A stretch of 64,000 nt of DNA from Verrucomicrobium sp. BvORR106 (GCF_000739655.1 NZ_BATR01000022.1:1-64000), one strand, 5' to 3'; shown: positions 28,997 through 37,920, numbered from the stretch's first letter. Notes: generated by a model from the sequence alone, not told the origin. A program made the numbers and translations.

Positions 28997-29374
28997 TCAT
29001 CCCTCCTCGTGGTTGCGCATGAAGTCAGCAACCTGGGCGAAGAAGCCACCCAAAGTGGGGGCGAGATCCTCTGGGATGCCGACCTCCTTCATGGCCGCCC
29101 CCATGAGGTCCAGCCAGCGATCCCGCTCGGCGACCCCAATCTTGAACGGAGCATGACGCATCCGCAGACGGGGATGCCCGCGCTCCTGGATGTACTGGTC
29201 CGGCCCGCCAAAGCGGAAGATCAAGAAATCCCGCAGGCGGCGTTCGGCGGCCTCCCAGTCATCAGGCGGGTACATGGGCCCCAGCAGGTCATCCGCCTTC
29301 ACACGGCGATAAAAAGCCGCCACGAGCCGCGTGAGCGCCTCTTCACCAAGCCGGGTATAGAATGTATCCACCAT
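28997..29374 (-). CDS. Group II-type truncated haemoglobin
   Basis: 125 residues. The globin pattern FYRRVKADDLLGPMYP, LRDFLIFRFGGPDQYIQERGHPRLRMRHAPFKIG fits truncated haemoglobins of the HbO group. The proximal haem ligand is His 74 in RMRHAPF, and a Tyr at the B10 position (FYRRV, about Tyr 22) suits O2 binding or chemistry. Usual roles are O2/NO or peroxide handling in the cytoplasm. It lies 73 bp upstream of recQ on the same strand, separated by a degenerate TTTGAA word repeat. Confidence 0.92.
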   Translation of the reverse strand: MVDTFYTRLGEEALTRLVAAFYRRVKADDLLGPMYPPDDWEAAERRLRDFLIFRFGGPDQYIQERGHPRLRMRHAPFKIGVAERDRWLDLMGAAMKEVGIPEDLAPTLGGFFAQVADFMRNHEEG

Positions 29375-29582
29375 CGAGGGTTTTTCTTCCTGTGTTCAAA
29401 AGAACAGATGGATGCGAAGGGTGGAATTGTCCACAAGTTTGTCTCGCTGGATCGTTTGAAAGAGGCAGACTCCCCACTATGGCCGGGGTCCGCCACCGCG
29501 TGAGTTGGTTTTCCCAACAATTTGGGAACAAACGGGCGACACGCGCCTCGTATTCATTGAACAGTCTCATCGTCGTTGACCC

Positions 29583-30209
29583 ATGAAATTTCCCCTTCTC
29601 TTTGCCCTTATGAGTGCCGTTGGACTCTCCGCCTCCTCTGCTGCCGAACCCGCCACTGAAACCAAGGCCGCCCCGGCGGCTGCCAAAACGGAAGAGGCCA
29701 TCTTTGGTGGTGGCTGCTTCTGGTGCACCGAAGGCTGCTACCTCATCGTCAAAGGGGTGAGCAAGGTGGTGAGCGGCTACACCGGCGGCCACGTGGAAAA
29801 CCCGACCTACAAGCAGGTGTGCACCGGCGAGACCGGCCACGCCGAGGTGATCAAGGTGACCTTTGACCCTGCTGTGGTGTCCTACAAAGATCTGGTGGAC
29901 CTCTTCTGGTACGCCCACGACCCCACCACGCTGAACCGCCAGGGCGCGGATGTGGGCACCCAGTACCGCTCCGCCATCTACTACACCAGCGAGGAACAGA
30001 AGAAGATCGCCGAGGCCTCGAAGGCGGAACACGCCAAAGAGTTCTCCTCCCCGATCGTGACCGAGATCACCAAGGAGGCCAAGTTCTACCCCGCCGAGGA
30101 CTACCATCAAAATTTTGCCAACAACAACCCCACCCAGGGCTACGTGTGCAACGTGGTGCTGCCCAAGGTGGACAAGTTCAAAGCCAAGCTGAAGAAGCTG
30201 GCGAAGTAA
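29583..30209 (+). CDS. msrA: Exported peptide methionine sulfoxide reductase MsrA
   Basis: 208 residues. A signal peptide (residues 1 to about 21, SASSAAE) and an Ala-rich linker precede the MsrA domain: IFGGGCFWCTEG with catalytic Cys 45, SGYTGGHVENPTY, GHAEVIKVTFDP, and GADVGTQYRSAIYY. A second Cys at 48 is close by and a C-terminal Cys is in GYVCNVV. The export signal suggests repair of oxidised methionines in periplasmic proteins. It is divergent from the haemoglobin gene and followed by a strong terminator. Confidence 0.95.
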   Translation: MKFPLLFALMSAVGLSASSAAEPATETKAAPAAAKTEEAIFGGGCFWCTEGCYLIVKGVSKVVSGYTGGHVENPTYKQVCTGETGHAEVIKVTFDPAVVSYKDLVDLFWYAHDPTTLNRQGADVGTQYRSAIYYTSEEQKKIAEASKAEHAKEFSSPIVTEITKEAKFYPAEDYHQNFANNNPTQGYVCNVVLPKVDKFKAKLKKLAK

Positions 30210-30252
30210 CTGATGTGCAGTGCCTGAGGCACGAACGCCTTTGAATCCAAGA

Positions 30253-30282
30253 CGGGAGCGGAGCAAATCCGCTCCCGTTTTT
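30253..30282 (+). terminator. Intrinsic terminator after msrA
   Basis: CGGGAGCGGA / TCCGCTCCCG, a perfect 10-bp stem (30253-30262, 30268-30277) with a 5-nt loop, followed by TTTTT. It ends the msrA transcript. Confidence 0.92.
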
Positions 30283-30310
30283 GTTTGGCGGCGAGGCGCA
30301 GAACGTACGT

Positions 30311-30348
30311 AGATTGGCAATCTGCTATGCCGCCGATTGGCAATCGGC
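30311..30348. repeat. Paired hairpin repeats
   Basis: Two small palindromes in tandem, AGATTGGCAATCT (30311-30323) and GCCGATTGGCAATCGGC (30332-30348), share the core GATTGGCAATC. They sit in a 413-bp gap between msrA and rarD that otherwise shows only scattered short hairpins (for example GCGACTTCGTCGC near 30478). Confidence 0.7.
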
Positions 30349-30622
30349 ACGGGTTCCAGCCCCGCTCAGGCGCATGTTGATTGGGGAGACTCTTCGCACG
30401 TAGGGCGCTGTTGATGCACTGGGGTTCCAGAATGTCATAAGGGCCCCGAAAGCGGCGGTTCCCGCGCGCACTCCACAGCGACTTCGTCGCCAGGTGTTGG
30501 GAAGGTTTCGACCAAAGCAGGACCATCACCCTGCGGTGTCTCGCGTCGGGGACCTCACACAGATCCCTCCGAATTCCCTGCAAGTCTGTGATCCTCCAAG
30601 ACACTGGGCCGCCTTGCGTCCC

Positions 30623-31582
30623 ATGCGGCTCTGTGGCATAGCGGAGGCCTTGAAAGCCCAGCCCGTCCCGGCCCCAACTCTCGCTCCTCAGGCGCATGCC
30701 TCCGAGCCGCCCAGGGCCGTGCTCGCAGCGGTGACCGCCTTTTTCTTGTGGGGCGTGCTTCCGGTGTACTGGAAGGCCACGGTGTCCGTCGGCTCAACGG
30801 TGATCGTGGCCCACCGCGTCTGGGGCACGATTCTGTTTCTCATTCCCCTGTTGCGTTCCCGCGGGGAGTTGGGGGCCTGGGTGACCGCCCTGAAGTCACC
30901 ACGACTGCTCTGGGTGCACGGCTGGGCCGCCCTGCTGCTCACCGCGAACTGGTCGCTCTTCATCTGGGCCAACCAGCATGGCCGCATTGTGGAGGCCAGT
31001 GTGGGCTATTTCCTGAATCCCCTGCTGAACGTGCTGATCGGTTTTCTGTTCCTGGGCGAGCGGCTGACGAGGTTGCAGATCGTGAGCGTGAGCCTGGCTG
31101 CCCTGGGCGTGCTGCTGCAAGTGGTCATTCTGGGCCACTTCCCGTGGATCGCCCTGCTGCTAGCCAGCACCTTTGGTGTGTATGGTCTGGTGCGCCGGAA
31201 GTCGCCGCTCGGCTCGCTGACCGGGCTGGCGGTCGAGACCGTGCTGGTGCTGCCCTTTGCCCTGGGATGGCTGGCCTGGTGCCATCTTCAAGGCCAGCCT
31301 CTCTGGGGCGGAGGCACCCCGTTGGAGATCGGACTGGTGATGGGTGCCGGGGTCGCCACCGCCCTCCCCTTGCTCACCTTTGCTTACGCAGCGAGACAAT
31401 TGCGCTTCAGCACCTTGGGTCTCCTCCAGTTCATCGCCCCCACCGGGCAGTTTCTCATCGGGGCACTGTTGTACCATGAACCCGTCACGGCGGGAGCCTT
31501 GATGTCATTTGGCTGCATCTGGGCCGGGGTGGCCGTGTTCTGCGCCGAGGCGTTTGGAAAGCGGCCGGGCAGCAAGCACTGA
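30623..31582 (+). CDS. rarD: RarD/EamA-family transporter
   Basis: 319 residues from ATG 30623, with about ten hydrophobic helices typical of the drug/metabolite transporter superfamily. The RarD-type motifs FFLWGVLPVYWK, IVAHRVWGTILFL, TANWSLFIWANQHGRIVEASVGYFLNPL and TALPLLTFAYAARQLRFSTLGLLQFIAPTG mark the RarD subgroup. Substrate is unknown. The upstream in-frame extension to 30494 passes through repeat hairpins and was rejected. Confidence 0.9.
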   Translation: MRLCGIAEALKAQPVPAPTLAPQAHASEPPRAVLAAVTAFFLWGVLPVYWKATVSVGSTVIVAHRVWGTILFLIPLLRSRGELGAWVTALKSPRLLWVHGWAALLLTANWSLFIWANQHGRIVEASVGYFLNPLLNVLIGFLFLGERLTRLQIVSVSLAALGVLLQVVILGHFPWIALLLASTFGVYGLVRRKSPLGSLTGLAVETVLVLPFALGWLAWCHLQGQPLWGGGTPLEIGLVMGAGVATALPLLTFAYAARQLRFSTLGLLQFIAPTGQFLIGALLYHEPVTAGALMSFGCIWAGVAVFCAEAFGKRPGSKH

Positions 31583-31597
31583 CCCGGCTTAGCCCGA

Positions 31598-31954
31598 TCA
31601 GTCATGCTTTTCGCGAGTTGGTTCCGCCTTCTTCAACCACACCCATGTCGCCCCCCAAGTACCGCTTTGGCCGCCCGCCGGCCATTGCCAGGATGCCACC
31701 ATGGGCAACTTCTCCAGCAGGCGATGCACGCCTTCACGCAAGGCGCCCGTGCCCTTGCCGTGGATCACCCGGACGGTGGTGATGCCTTTTTCCAGACACG
31801 CTTCAAAGTAGTCGGGAAGGAGATCACGGATCTCGTTGGGCCGAAAGGTATGCAGATCCAGCTCATCTGTGATGGGAATGGGCACGGGCTCCAGTGACTC
31901 TGGATCGAAGTCCCAGGACTCCGGTTCAGGCTCGTTGGATTCATTCTGGGGCAT
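31598..31954 (-). CDS. Smr-domain protein
   Basis: 118 residues from ATG 31954. After an acidic N-terminal stretch (NESNEPEPESWDFD) comes the Smr core: DELDLHTFRPNEIRDLLPDYF, then TTVRVIHGKGTGALREGVHRLL (HGKGxGxLR is the family signature), ending in a strand pair. Stand-alone Smr proteins are usually nucleases or nucleic-acid binders. It converges with rarD (16 bp apart). A longer frame to 32248 overlaps the divergent lipoprotein gene and is not credible. Confidence 0.9.
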   Translation of the reverse strand: MPQNESNEPEPESWDFDPESLEPVPIPITDELDLHTFRPNEIRDLLPDYFEACLEKGITTVRVIHGKGTGALREGVHRLLEKLPMVASWQWPAGGQSGTWGATWVWLKKAEPTREKHD

Positions 31955-32063
31955 GGCAGACTCGTGCCGAAGGATGCCACGTCGTCCAGCAGTTTTCGGC
32001 GAGACATGGCGCACAAAACGCCTCGTCACAACTCGTGGCGTTTTGACCAACAGAAGTATGAAC

Positions 32064-32555
32064 ATGAAAACGCTTCTGCCTGTCGCCATGCTGCTTGCCA
32101 CAGGTCTGCTTACTTCTTGCGGCAACGGTGCCGACAAGACCGCTTCGGGAACCGTGTACAACATCAACGTCACCGGCGGCAATACTGCCAACTGGACCCA
32201 AGGCGACGGCAAGGCCAGCCTCAAGCATGTGGCTACGGAAGTGCCCAAAGTTCACAGCCTGCATTTCACCAACAAAGGCAACAAGCTGATGGTGGCGCTG
32301 ATGTTCCCTGGTGATGCTCCGCCCGCTGCTGGGAAGTACGTGTTTGGAAATGCCGCAGGTGCCGGAGTAGTGAATGGCTTGTATGTGGACAACCGTTCAA
32401 AGATCGAGAGCTACACCGCAGCAGAGGGCACCATCGAACTAACCGTGAAAGGTGGCGTGTACTCCGGGAAGTTTGAGTTCAAAGGCCAGGGCGGACCGAT
32501 TGGCGGTGGGCAGAAGGAGATCAAGGTGAGTGGCACGTTTGAGGGTGTGAAGTGA
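32064..32555 (+). CDS. Lipoprotein of unknown function
   Basis: 163 residues. MKTLLPVAMLLATGLLTSCG is a classic lipoprotein signal with lipidation at Cys 19 (LLTSC). The mature part is Gly-rich and strand-rich, ending in alternating strands (IELTVKGGVYSGKFEFKGQG, KEIKVSGTFEGVK), which suggests a small beta-sandwich. An AGAAG sequence 7 bp before the ATG at 32064 is one of the few visible ribosome-binding sites in the window, favouring it over the ATG at 32058. Confidence 0.75.
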   Translation: MKTLLPVAMLLATGLLTSCGNGADKTASGTVYNINVTGGNTANWTQGDGKASLKHVATEVPKVHSLHFTNKGNKLMVALMFPGDAPPAAGKYVFGNAAGAGVVNGLYVDNRSKIESYTAAEGTIELTVKGGVYSGKFEFKGQGGPIGGGQKEIKVSGTFEGVK

Positions 32556-32631
32556 GGTGGGGGCGTGGGCACTGGCATCAAATTGCGTCCCGCATTAGAC
32601 CCATCAGGCCAGGTATGGAATTCGCTCATGA

Positions 32632-32820
32632 AGTTCTGACGCCAAGGGCGTCAAACAATATAGCCCAGGGTCAGGCGAGGCACGAGCCGCCACCCTGGGT
32701 ACATGGGAAATTGGACCAGAACTCCCTTGGAGTTCCAGCCAACCCGTCGATACCCGGGGTGGCGACCGCTTCGCGGTCTGACCCCGGGCTATTTTGTATC
32801 ACGCCGTTGGCGTGAAGCTT
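32632..32820. repeat. Imperfect palindromic element of about 190 bp
   Basis: The two ends are imperfect inverted copies of each other: GACGCCAAGGGCGTC then TAGCCCAGGGTCAG at the left, and the complement of TAGCCCGGGGTCAG then CACGCCGTTGGCGTG at the right. Inside are perfect hairpins GAACTCCcttGGAGTTC and GACCGCTTCGCGGTC. The left half recurs almost base for base at 49210-49315. No coding sense in any frame. Confidence 0.85.
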
Positions 32821-32938
32821 CCGCCAAGAGACATAAGGCAGCGTTGATGCCGACACACGCCTCTATGCTCTATGTAACCAGGCGCGCATACACAATGGGG
32901 AGCACGGATTGAATGCCATGACCAACGCGCCTGACGAG

Positions 32939-33547
32939 CTAAAGCTCTGCATTACTTTGCCTGAAGTCCTCAGGCGTGTTCAAGTTTGAGAAACAACCTG
33001 CCGCATGTGCCGTCATGGGCAACACCTCCAGCAACCCGGCCTCCACGGCGGCTCTGACGAACGCCTGGAGACGGTAGTTTCCTGTATCCACGGCCTCTTT
33101 GAGCAAAGGCAGGACCTCCACGGGATAAAGCGCAGCCAGCGGTTCAAAACCGCGCGAGCCTTCGTACACCGCCCCACGCCCAGATACGCTCAGCCCACGC
33201 TGCACAATCTCGCCAAGAAAATCCGCCGTCATGCCGGGCATATCCACCCCCAGCACGAGCAGAGGCAATTGAACCTGGTCCAGACAGCGCCAAATGGCGG
33301 GCAGGGGGCCTTGATTGTCCGGGGGATCGTACACGGTCTGAACCCCCAGCGGCGCCGGCGATAGCGCCTGTACTTCACGGCACGAAAGCAGCACCCGCTC
33401 AGGGTTCAAGGTAGCAATCTTCCCCAGTTGAACCTGCCACAGAGGTTTACCACCCCAGTCCAGCAGAGCCTTGTCCTGCCCCATGCGACGCGACTGCCCG
33501 CCGGCCAGCAGCGCGGCTGCGAAAGGAGTCGGGGCGGCTTGTAGCAT
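32939..33547 (-). CDS. mobA: Molybdenum cofactor guanylyltransferase MobA
   Basis: 202 residues. The nucleotidyltransferase signature AALLAGGQSRRMGQDKALLDW (residues about 11-31, LAGGxSxRMGxDK) is exact. Further family matches are DNQGPLPAIWRCL, VLGVDMPGMTADFL (catalytic Asp) and SNLNTPEDF near the C-terminus. It attaches GMP to molybdopterin to form MGD cofactor. The start lies 8 bp after the stop of the MOSC gene, so the two form an operon. Confidence 0.95.
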   Translation of the reverse strand: MLQAAPTPFAAALLAGGQSRRMGQDKALLDWGGKPLWQVQLGKIATLNPERVLLSCREVQALSPAPLGVQTVYDPPDNQGPLPAIWRCLDQVQLPLLVLGVDMPGMTADFLGEIVQRGLSVSGRGAVYEGSRGFEPLAALYPVEVLPLLKEAVDTGNYRLQAFVRAAVEAGLLEVLPMTAHAAGCFSNLNTPEDFRQSNAEL

Positions 33548-33555
33548 ATGCTCGG

Positions 33556-34014
33556 CTAGGCATCACGACGCAGCACGCCGTCCGTGAGGATGCGGGCACG
33601 CAGTCCGCCATTCCCCATGAGCGCCTTTTCCGCGCCTTCAGCAAAGGCCTGGTTCATCCAATAACAGGGCTTGGCCTCCTCGGTGCCTTTGAAAGTGATG
33701 CCCTGAAGCTCAAACTCCTTCCCGATCAGCGTATTCAGATCCACATCGCTGACAATGACATTCCGGCGGAACACGGAGGTGTCGCGGTCATGCACACCCA
33801 TCTGCTCGCACAGCTGGTCATACACCTCTTGAGAGAAGAAGGTGATCTGGCCCTTGTAGTTTTCCCGGTGCCCGAAATACCTGTCCCCCTGCAAACCCTG
33901 ACCTGCCACACACTCCACCTCGGGGACATCGAGCATGGGCTCCGTTCCCGCCGGTTTCCCGTGGTGGCCCACAAAGACATGCTTGGGCGAAATGTAGATG
34001 TGGAGGACGCGCAT
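33556..34014 (-). CDS. MOSC-domain protein
   Basis: 152 residues, a stand-alone MOSC domain: LDVPEVECVAGQGLQGDRYFG, FSQEVYDQL, RRNVIVSDVDLNTLIGKEF and EEAKPCYWMN with the conserved Cys thought to bind sulfur or cofactor. MOSC proteins handle molybdenum cofactor sulfur or bind Mo-pterin; the adjoining mobA supports this. It is the first gene of the two-gene operon. Confidence 0.92.
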   Translation of the reverse strand: MRVLHIYISPKHVFVGHHGKPAGTEPMLDVPEVECVAGQGLQGDRYFGHRENYKGQITFFSQEVYDQLCEQMGVHDRDTSVFRRNVIVSDVDLNTLIGKEFELQGITFKGTEEAKPCYWMNQAFAEGAEKALMGNGGLRARILTDGVLRRDA

Positions 34015-34140
34015 AGGGAAAGGTGGACGGAAGAGGCGACATCCGCAAGCGAGTCAGGCGTAGCCCCCTAAACCAGCGAAGCGTCTTAACCAGCAACGTG
34101 TCTCAACCAGCTGCGTAGCGGCGTCTCAACTTCCTCCTCT

Positions 34141-34665
34141 TCACCCTCCCACCGGCTCCGGGCAGACATCGCGGCGCTGGCAGTTCGTGCACCAGTCGCC
34201 TAGGTAGAAGCTGTCCAGGAAGCTCATCAACTGGGCGATCTGCTCCTTGTCTTCCGTCACAAAGCCGGCCTCGAAGTTGCGGCGATTCTCCGCCTTGGCC
34301 CCCATGCCGGCACCGGTGAGGTTGGCGGAGCCGATGTAGGCGATGCGGCCATCTGCCACCACGGCCTTCATGTGCATGCGTGGGCAGAGGATGCGCTCGA
34401 AGAGATCGCTGCGCACAAATTCCGGGAAACGGTCAAACTCCTCGCGGAATCGCGGTCCGGGCTCTTTGGCGTGAATCAAGCGAACCTCTACGCCTTGCCG
34501 CAGCTTCTCGGCGAGCACAGCCAGGAAAGGGATGAACTTGCCCGCGCCATCTTCCACGAAGAGGTCCTTCAAATCAGCCGTCACCACCCAGAGATACCGT
34601 TTGGCCTCCGGCACCAGCCGCAGGAGGACGGTCTCATAAGTCTGGGCATTGAGGACGAGCTGCAT
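34141..34665 (-). CDS. Single-HKD phospholipase-D-like protein with C-terminal cysteine cluster
   Basis: 174 residues with one PLD motif, HMKAVVADGRIAYIGSANLTG (HxKxxxxD...GSxN, about residues 97-117). Single-HKD proteins act as dimers, often as nucleases or phosphodiesterases. The C-terminal end GDWCTNCQRRDVCPEP holds three cysteines (C-x2-C-x4-C) that could bind metal or an Fe-S cluster. There is no signal peptide, so it is probably cytoplasmic. It lies 126 bp upstream of the MOSC gene, across short imperfect direct repeats (AACCAGC-type units near 34072-34120). Confidence 0.8.
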   Translation of the reverse strand: MQLVLNAQTYETVLLRLVPEAKRYLWVVTADLKDLFVEDGAGKFIPFLAVLAEKLRQGVEVRLIHAKEPGPRFREEFDRFPEFVRSDLFERILCPRMHMKAVVADGRIAYIGSANLTGAGMGAKAENRRNFEAGFVTEDKEQIAQLMSFLDSFYLGDWCTNCQRRDVCPEPVGG

Positions 34666-34841
34666 GCAGGCGGTGCGGGCGCGGAGAAGGGTGGGGAAAT
34701 CTACATGGGGTTATCCCCCTCGCCAACCCCCGCCTGCCGCGGCGGTCATCCCTGAGCCAATTTTTGCCTGATCCTTCACCGACCGGCGGTTGCAATCGGC
34801 CTCGGGTGGGCTAACTGCGGCGCTTCCCCGATGCCCGGGAA

Positions 34842-35393
34842 ATGCCCACCATGGCTCCAGATCCTGCTGCCAGCCCCCCACCCTCTCCTGACGCTGCCCT
34901 GCCCACCCCGGGAGGATGGCGGACCCGCTGGAAGCGGCTGTATCGGCACCCCGTCTTCCCACTGCTGGTGTTCGTGGTAGTCGCCCAGATCGTGAGGGAC
35001 AACTACCCCTTCAGCCATTACCCCATGTACTGCAACCCGACCTCCCGGCCGTTGCCCTTCCAGTACCTGGCGGACAAGAATCAGCAGCCTCTGCCGGTGG
35101 TCTGGCACACGGGCGTGACCCCATCCCGGGTGGGCAAAAAATTCGGCTACCACAAAAGTCAGCTCATTGAGGAGGACATCAAGCAGGCGAAGAAGGAAAA
35201 CCGTAAACCCAGGGCGGAATCAGATTTCAAGCCCGAGGCTGGGCACGACGTCTTGGTCTTCCTGCGGAAGCAGTCCCTGCTCCGCAAACCGCACCGTCAT
35301 CTGCCGGAGGACGTGCTGCTCATGGAGGTGACCCTCTCATTTGCCGAGGACGGGTTCCACGAGAATCACAAGGTGGTGGGCCGCCTCCGCTGA
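34842..35393 (+). CDS. Single-span membrane protein, partner of the HTTM-like gene
   Basis: 183 residues. A Pro-rich N-terminus precedes one membrane helix (about residues 38-52, FPLLVFVVVAQIVRDNYPFSHYPM). The downstream soluble part has no recognised motif and is rich in charged residues. The gene is 16 bp upstream of the HTTM-like gene, indicating an operon. The HYPMY stretch right after the helix resembles segments in membrane proteins that accompany HTTM enzymes; that is a pattern judgement only. Start at 34842 or 34851. Confidence 0.65.
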   Translation: MPTMAPDPAASPPPSPDAALPTPGGWRTRWKRLYRHPVFPLLVFVVVAQIVRDNYPFSHYPMYCNPTSRPLPFQYLADKNQQPLPVVWHTGVTPSRVGKKFGYHKSQLIEEDIKQAKKENRKPRAESDFKPEAGHDVLVFLRKQSLLRKPHRHLPEDVLLMEVTLSFAEDGFHENHKVVGRLR

Positions 35394-35409
35394 AACTGAA
35401 AACCATCTG

Positions 35410-36396
35410 ATGCCGGACAACGCCCTCCCCTCCCCTGCCTCGCTGCCCCCCGCTGCAACGGGTGAGGTCTCGCTCTGGCGACGGTTCACCGCCACTCTGG
35501 GGCGCTGGATGGCGGGTGGGTTTGTCCCCTTCCCCGTGCATCGTTGGGAATGGGTGCTCATGCGCATCGCGTTCGCGGCGCTGGTCATGCACACCTTCAT
35601 GGACTGGCATCCCTTCAAGTATGCCTCCCAACCTGCTCCGGTGGGGATTGCCACGCTGGTGGACCTGAGCTTTCTGCACCGCCCGGGCATGTTCGAGTTC
35701 TTCCGCGGTCTCGGCGCGGTGGGGCTCACGGTCTACATCCTGGGGTTTGGCCTCCGTTTCGTGCTCCCCGTACTGGCCCTGGCCAGCACGATGATCTACA
35801 CCTACTCAAACTCCCAAGGATTCACCCACCACGGGGTGCAGCTCGTCACCCTGGTGCTCATTGGCCAGAGTCTGGTGGCTTGGTGGTGGTGGTGGAAACA
35901 GCGCCAGGGGGCTCGCGACATCGCCTCTGCCCTCCCGCTGCCCCTCCAGAGCTACATGGTGTACTACAGCACCGGGATCATCGCCTTCAGCTATGTGATC
36001 TCCGCCGTCACGAAGATCACGAACTCCAAGGGCATGTGGGTGCTCAACGCCAAGTACTTGTGCATTGAGATCGTCAAATCCCAGCGACTCAACTACTACG
36101 GAGATCTGGACCCTGCGCAGAAGATGGATCCGCCCGTGGCGGTGTGGCTCCTCCAGCACCCTCTGGCAGCCACGGTCCTCTTTGGCAGCGGCTTTTTCCT
36201 GGAGTGTTTCGCCTTCGTAGCCCTGCGGGACCGGATCTGGGCCTTCATCATCGGCGTCTCCCTCATCGCCATGCACGAGTCCATCTCCTGGATCATGGAA
36301 CTGGACTTCCATAACCACGAGGCGCTCGTACTCATCTTTTTGATCAATCTGCCGTTCTGGTTCGCGCGCCTTGCTTTCCCCCGGGCACTGCGCTAA
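35410..36396 (+). CDS. HTTM (vitamin-K-dependent carboxylase-like) membrane protein
   Basis: 328 residues from ATG 35410, with about seven hydrophobic segments. The pattern of an N-terminal helix with RIAFAALVMHTFMDW, paired tryptophan-rich segments (LVAWWWWWKQRQ), IIAFSYVISAVTKITNSKGMWV and a late FLECFAFVAL helix fits HTTM/horizontally transferred transmembrane domain proteins, related to gamma-glutamyl carboxylase. The natural substrate in bacteria is unknown. Confidence 0.65.
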   Translation: MPDNALPSPASLPPAATGEVSLWRRFTATLGRWMAGGFVPFPVHRWEWVLMRIAFAALVMHTFMDWHPFKYASQPAPVGIATLVDLSFLHRPGMFEFFRGLGAVGLTVYILGFGLRFVLPVLALASTMIYTYSNSQGFTHHGVQLVTLVLIGQSLVAWWWWWKQRQGARDIASALPLPLQSYMVYYSTGIIAFSYVISAVTKITNSKGMWVLNAKYLCIEIVKSQRLNYYGDLDPAQKMDPPVAVWLLQHPLAATVLFGSGFFLECFAFVALRDRIWAFIIGVSLIAMHESISWIMELDFHNHEALVLIFLINLPFWFARLAFPRALR

Positions 36397-36442
36397 CTGC
36401 CTAGCGGCATTCCCTGAAACGGAACACCTACTTTTGGAAATC

Positions 36443-37828
36443 ATGACCTACGACCTCATCGTCATCGGCGGCGGCCCTGCGGGCTATGTCGCAGCCATCC
36501 GCGCTGCCCAGCTGGGCAAAAAAGTCGCTTGTGTGGAGAAGGAGCGTGGCGGCGGCACCTGCAACAACTGGGGCTGCATCCCCACCAAGGCGCTGTTGCA
36601 CGATGCGGAGTTCTACCACCGCATGACGCACTCCGAGGGGTCCCCATTCACGATCAAGGATGTCTCCTACGACTGGACCAAGCTCATCAAGCGCTCCCGC
36701 ACCGTCTCCGACAAGGGTGCAGCGGGCGTGGACTACCTCTTCAAGAAGAACAAGATCGACTCCATCCGCGGTGAAGCCTTCCTGGACAAGGCCGGCGAAG
36801 TGCGCGTGAAGCTGGCGGACGGCAAGGAAGAGATCCATCAAGGTGCCAAGATCCTCATCGCCACGGGTTGCGTGTCCCGCCCGATGCCAGGCTTCCCCTT
36901 CAACGGCACCACCGTCATCGGCTCCAAGGAGGCGCTTGCCCTCCCCACCCAGCCCAAGAGCGTGGTCATCATCGGTGCTGGCGCGATCGGCATTGAATTC
37001 GCCTACTTCTTCAACTCCTTCGGCACGAAAGTGACCGTGGTGGAGATGCTGCCGAACGTCCTGCCCGTGGAAGACACCGAGGTGTCCCAGGCGCTGGAGA
37101 AATCCCTCGTCAAGCAGGGCATGAGCCTCCTCACCAGCCACAAGACGGTGAAGACGGAGGCCAGCGACAGCGGCGTGAAGATCACCGTGGCCAATGACAA
37201 GGGCGAAGAGAAGCTCCTGGAAGCCGACATCTGCCTCGTGGCGATCGGCGTCTCCCCGCTGCTTCCCGGTGGCGATCTCAAGATCGGCCTCACCGACCGC
37301 GGCTACATCCAGACCAACGACAAGTACGAGACCAATATCCCCGGCGTCTATGGCGCAGGCGACATCATCGGGCCACCCTGGCTCGCCCACGTGGCCAGCT
37401 ACGAAGCTGTCCAGGCCGTGGAAGGCATGTTCGTCCCCGGTCACAAGCCGAAGAAGGTCACCGTGTTCCCAGGCTGCACCTACTGCCATCCGCAGGTGGC
37501 CAGCGTGGGTCTCACCGAGCGCGCCGCCAAGGAAAAGGGCCTCAAGTACAAGGTCGGCAAGTTCTCCTATGCCGCCAGCGGCAAGGCTCGCGCCATCGGG
37601 GCCAGCGACGGTTTTGTGAAGCTCATCGTGGGTGAACCCCATGGCGAGATCCTGGGTGCCCACATCATCGGCACCGAAGCCACTGAGCTCATCGCTGAAC
37701 TGGGCCTGGCCATCACGCTGGAAGCCACCTACGAGGAAATCGAAGCAACCATCCACGCCCACCCGACCCTGTCGGAAATGGTGAAGGAAGCCGCCGAAGT
37801 GGCCGCTGGTCACGCGATCCACGTGTAA
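36443..37828 (+). CDS. lpdA: Dihydrolipoyl dehydrogenase (E3)
   Basis: 461 residues from ATG 36443. FAD-binding GGGPAGYVAAIRAAQLG, the redox-active disulfide GGGTCNNWGCIPTK (Cys 40 and 45), NAD-binding IGAGAIGIEFAYFFNSFGTKVTVVE, second FAD site GVYGAGDIIG, and the catalytic His-Glu pair near the C-terminus (HAHPTLSEMVKEAA) are all in place. It reoxidises lipoamide in 2-oxoacid dehydrogenase or glycine cleavage complexes. The disulfide motif has CNNWGC where CLNVGC is usual. No E1 or E2 genes are adjacent. A strong terminator follows. Confidence 0.96.
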   Translation: MTYDLIVIGGGPAGYVAAIRAAQLGKKVACVEKERGGGTCNNWGCIPTKALLHDAEFYHRMTHSEGSPFTIKDVSYDWTKLIKRSRTVSDKGAAGVDYLFKKNKIDSIRGEAFLDKAGEVRVKLADGKEEIHQGAKILIATGCVSRPMPGFPFNGTTVIGSKEALALPTQPKSVVIIGAGAIGIEFAYFFNSFGTKVTVVEMLPNVLPVEDTEVSQALEKSLVKQGMSLLTSHKTVKTEASDSGVKITVANDKGEEKLLEADICLVAIGVSPLLPGGDLKIGLTDRGYIQTNDKYETNIPGVYGAGDIIGPPWLAHVASYEAVQAVEGMFVPGHKPKKVTVFPGCTYCHPQVASVGLTERAAKEKGLKYKVGKFSYAASGKARAIGASDGFVKLIVGEPHGEILGAHIIGTEATELIAELGLAITLEATYEEIEATIHAHPTLSEMVKEAAEVAAGHAIHV

Positions 37829-37869
37829 GCGTCCCGTCCCCCTCGGGACCAAGCGAAGTTCATTCTGAA

Positions 37870-37901
37870 GAAGGCAGGGCGATGTCCCTGCCTTCTTTTT
37901 T
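37870..37901 (+). terminator. Intrinsic terminator after lpdA
   Basis: GAAGGCAGGG / CCCTGCCTTC, perfect 10-bp stem (37870-37879, 37886-37895) with a 6-nt loop, followed by six T. Confidence 0.92.
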
Positions 37902-37920
37902 GTGCATCGCTCCAAGCCGC

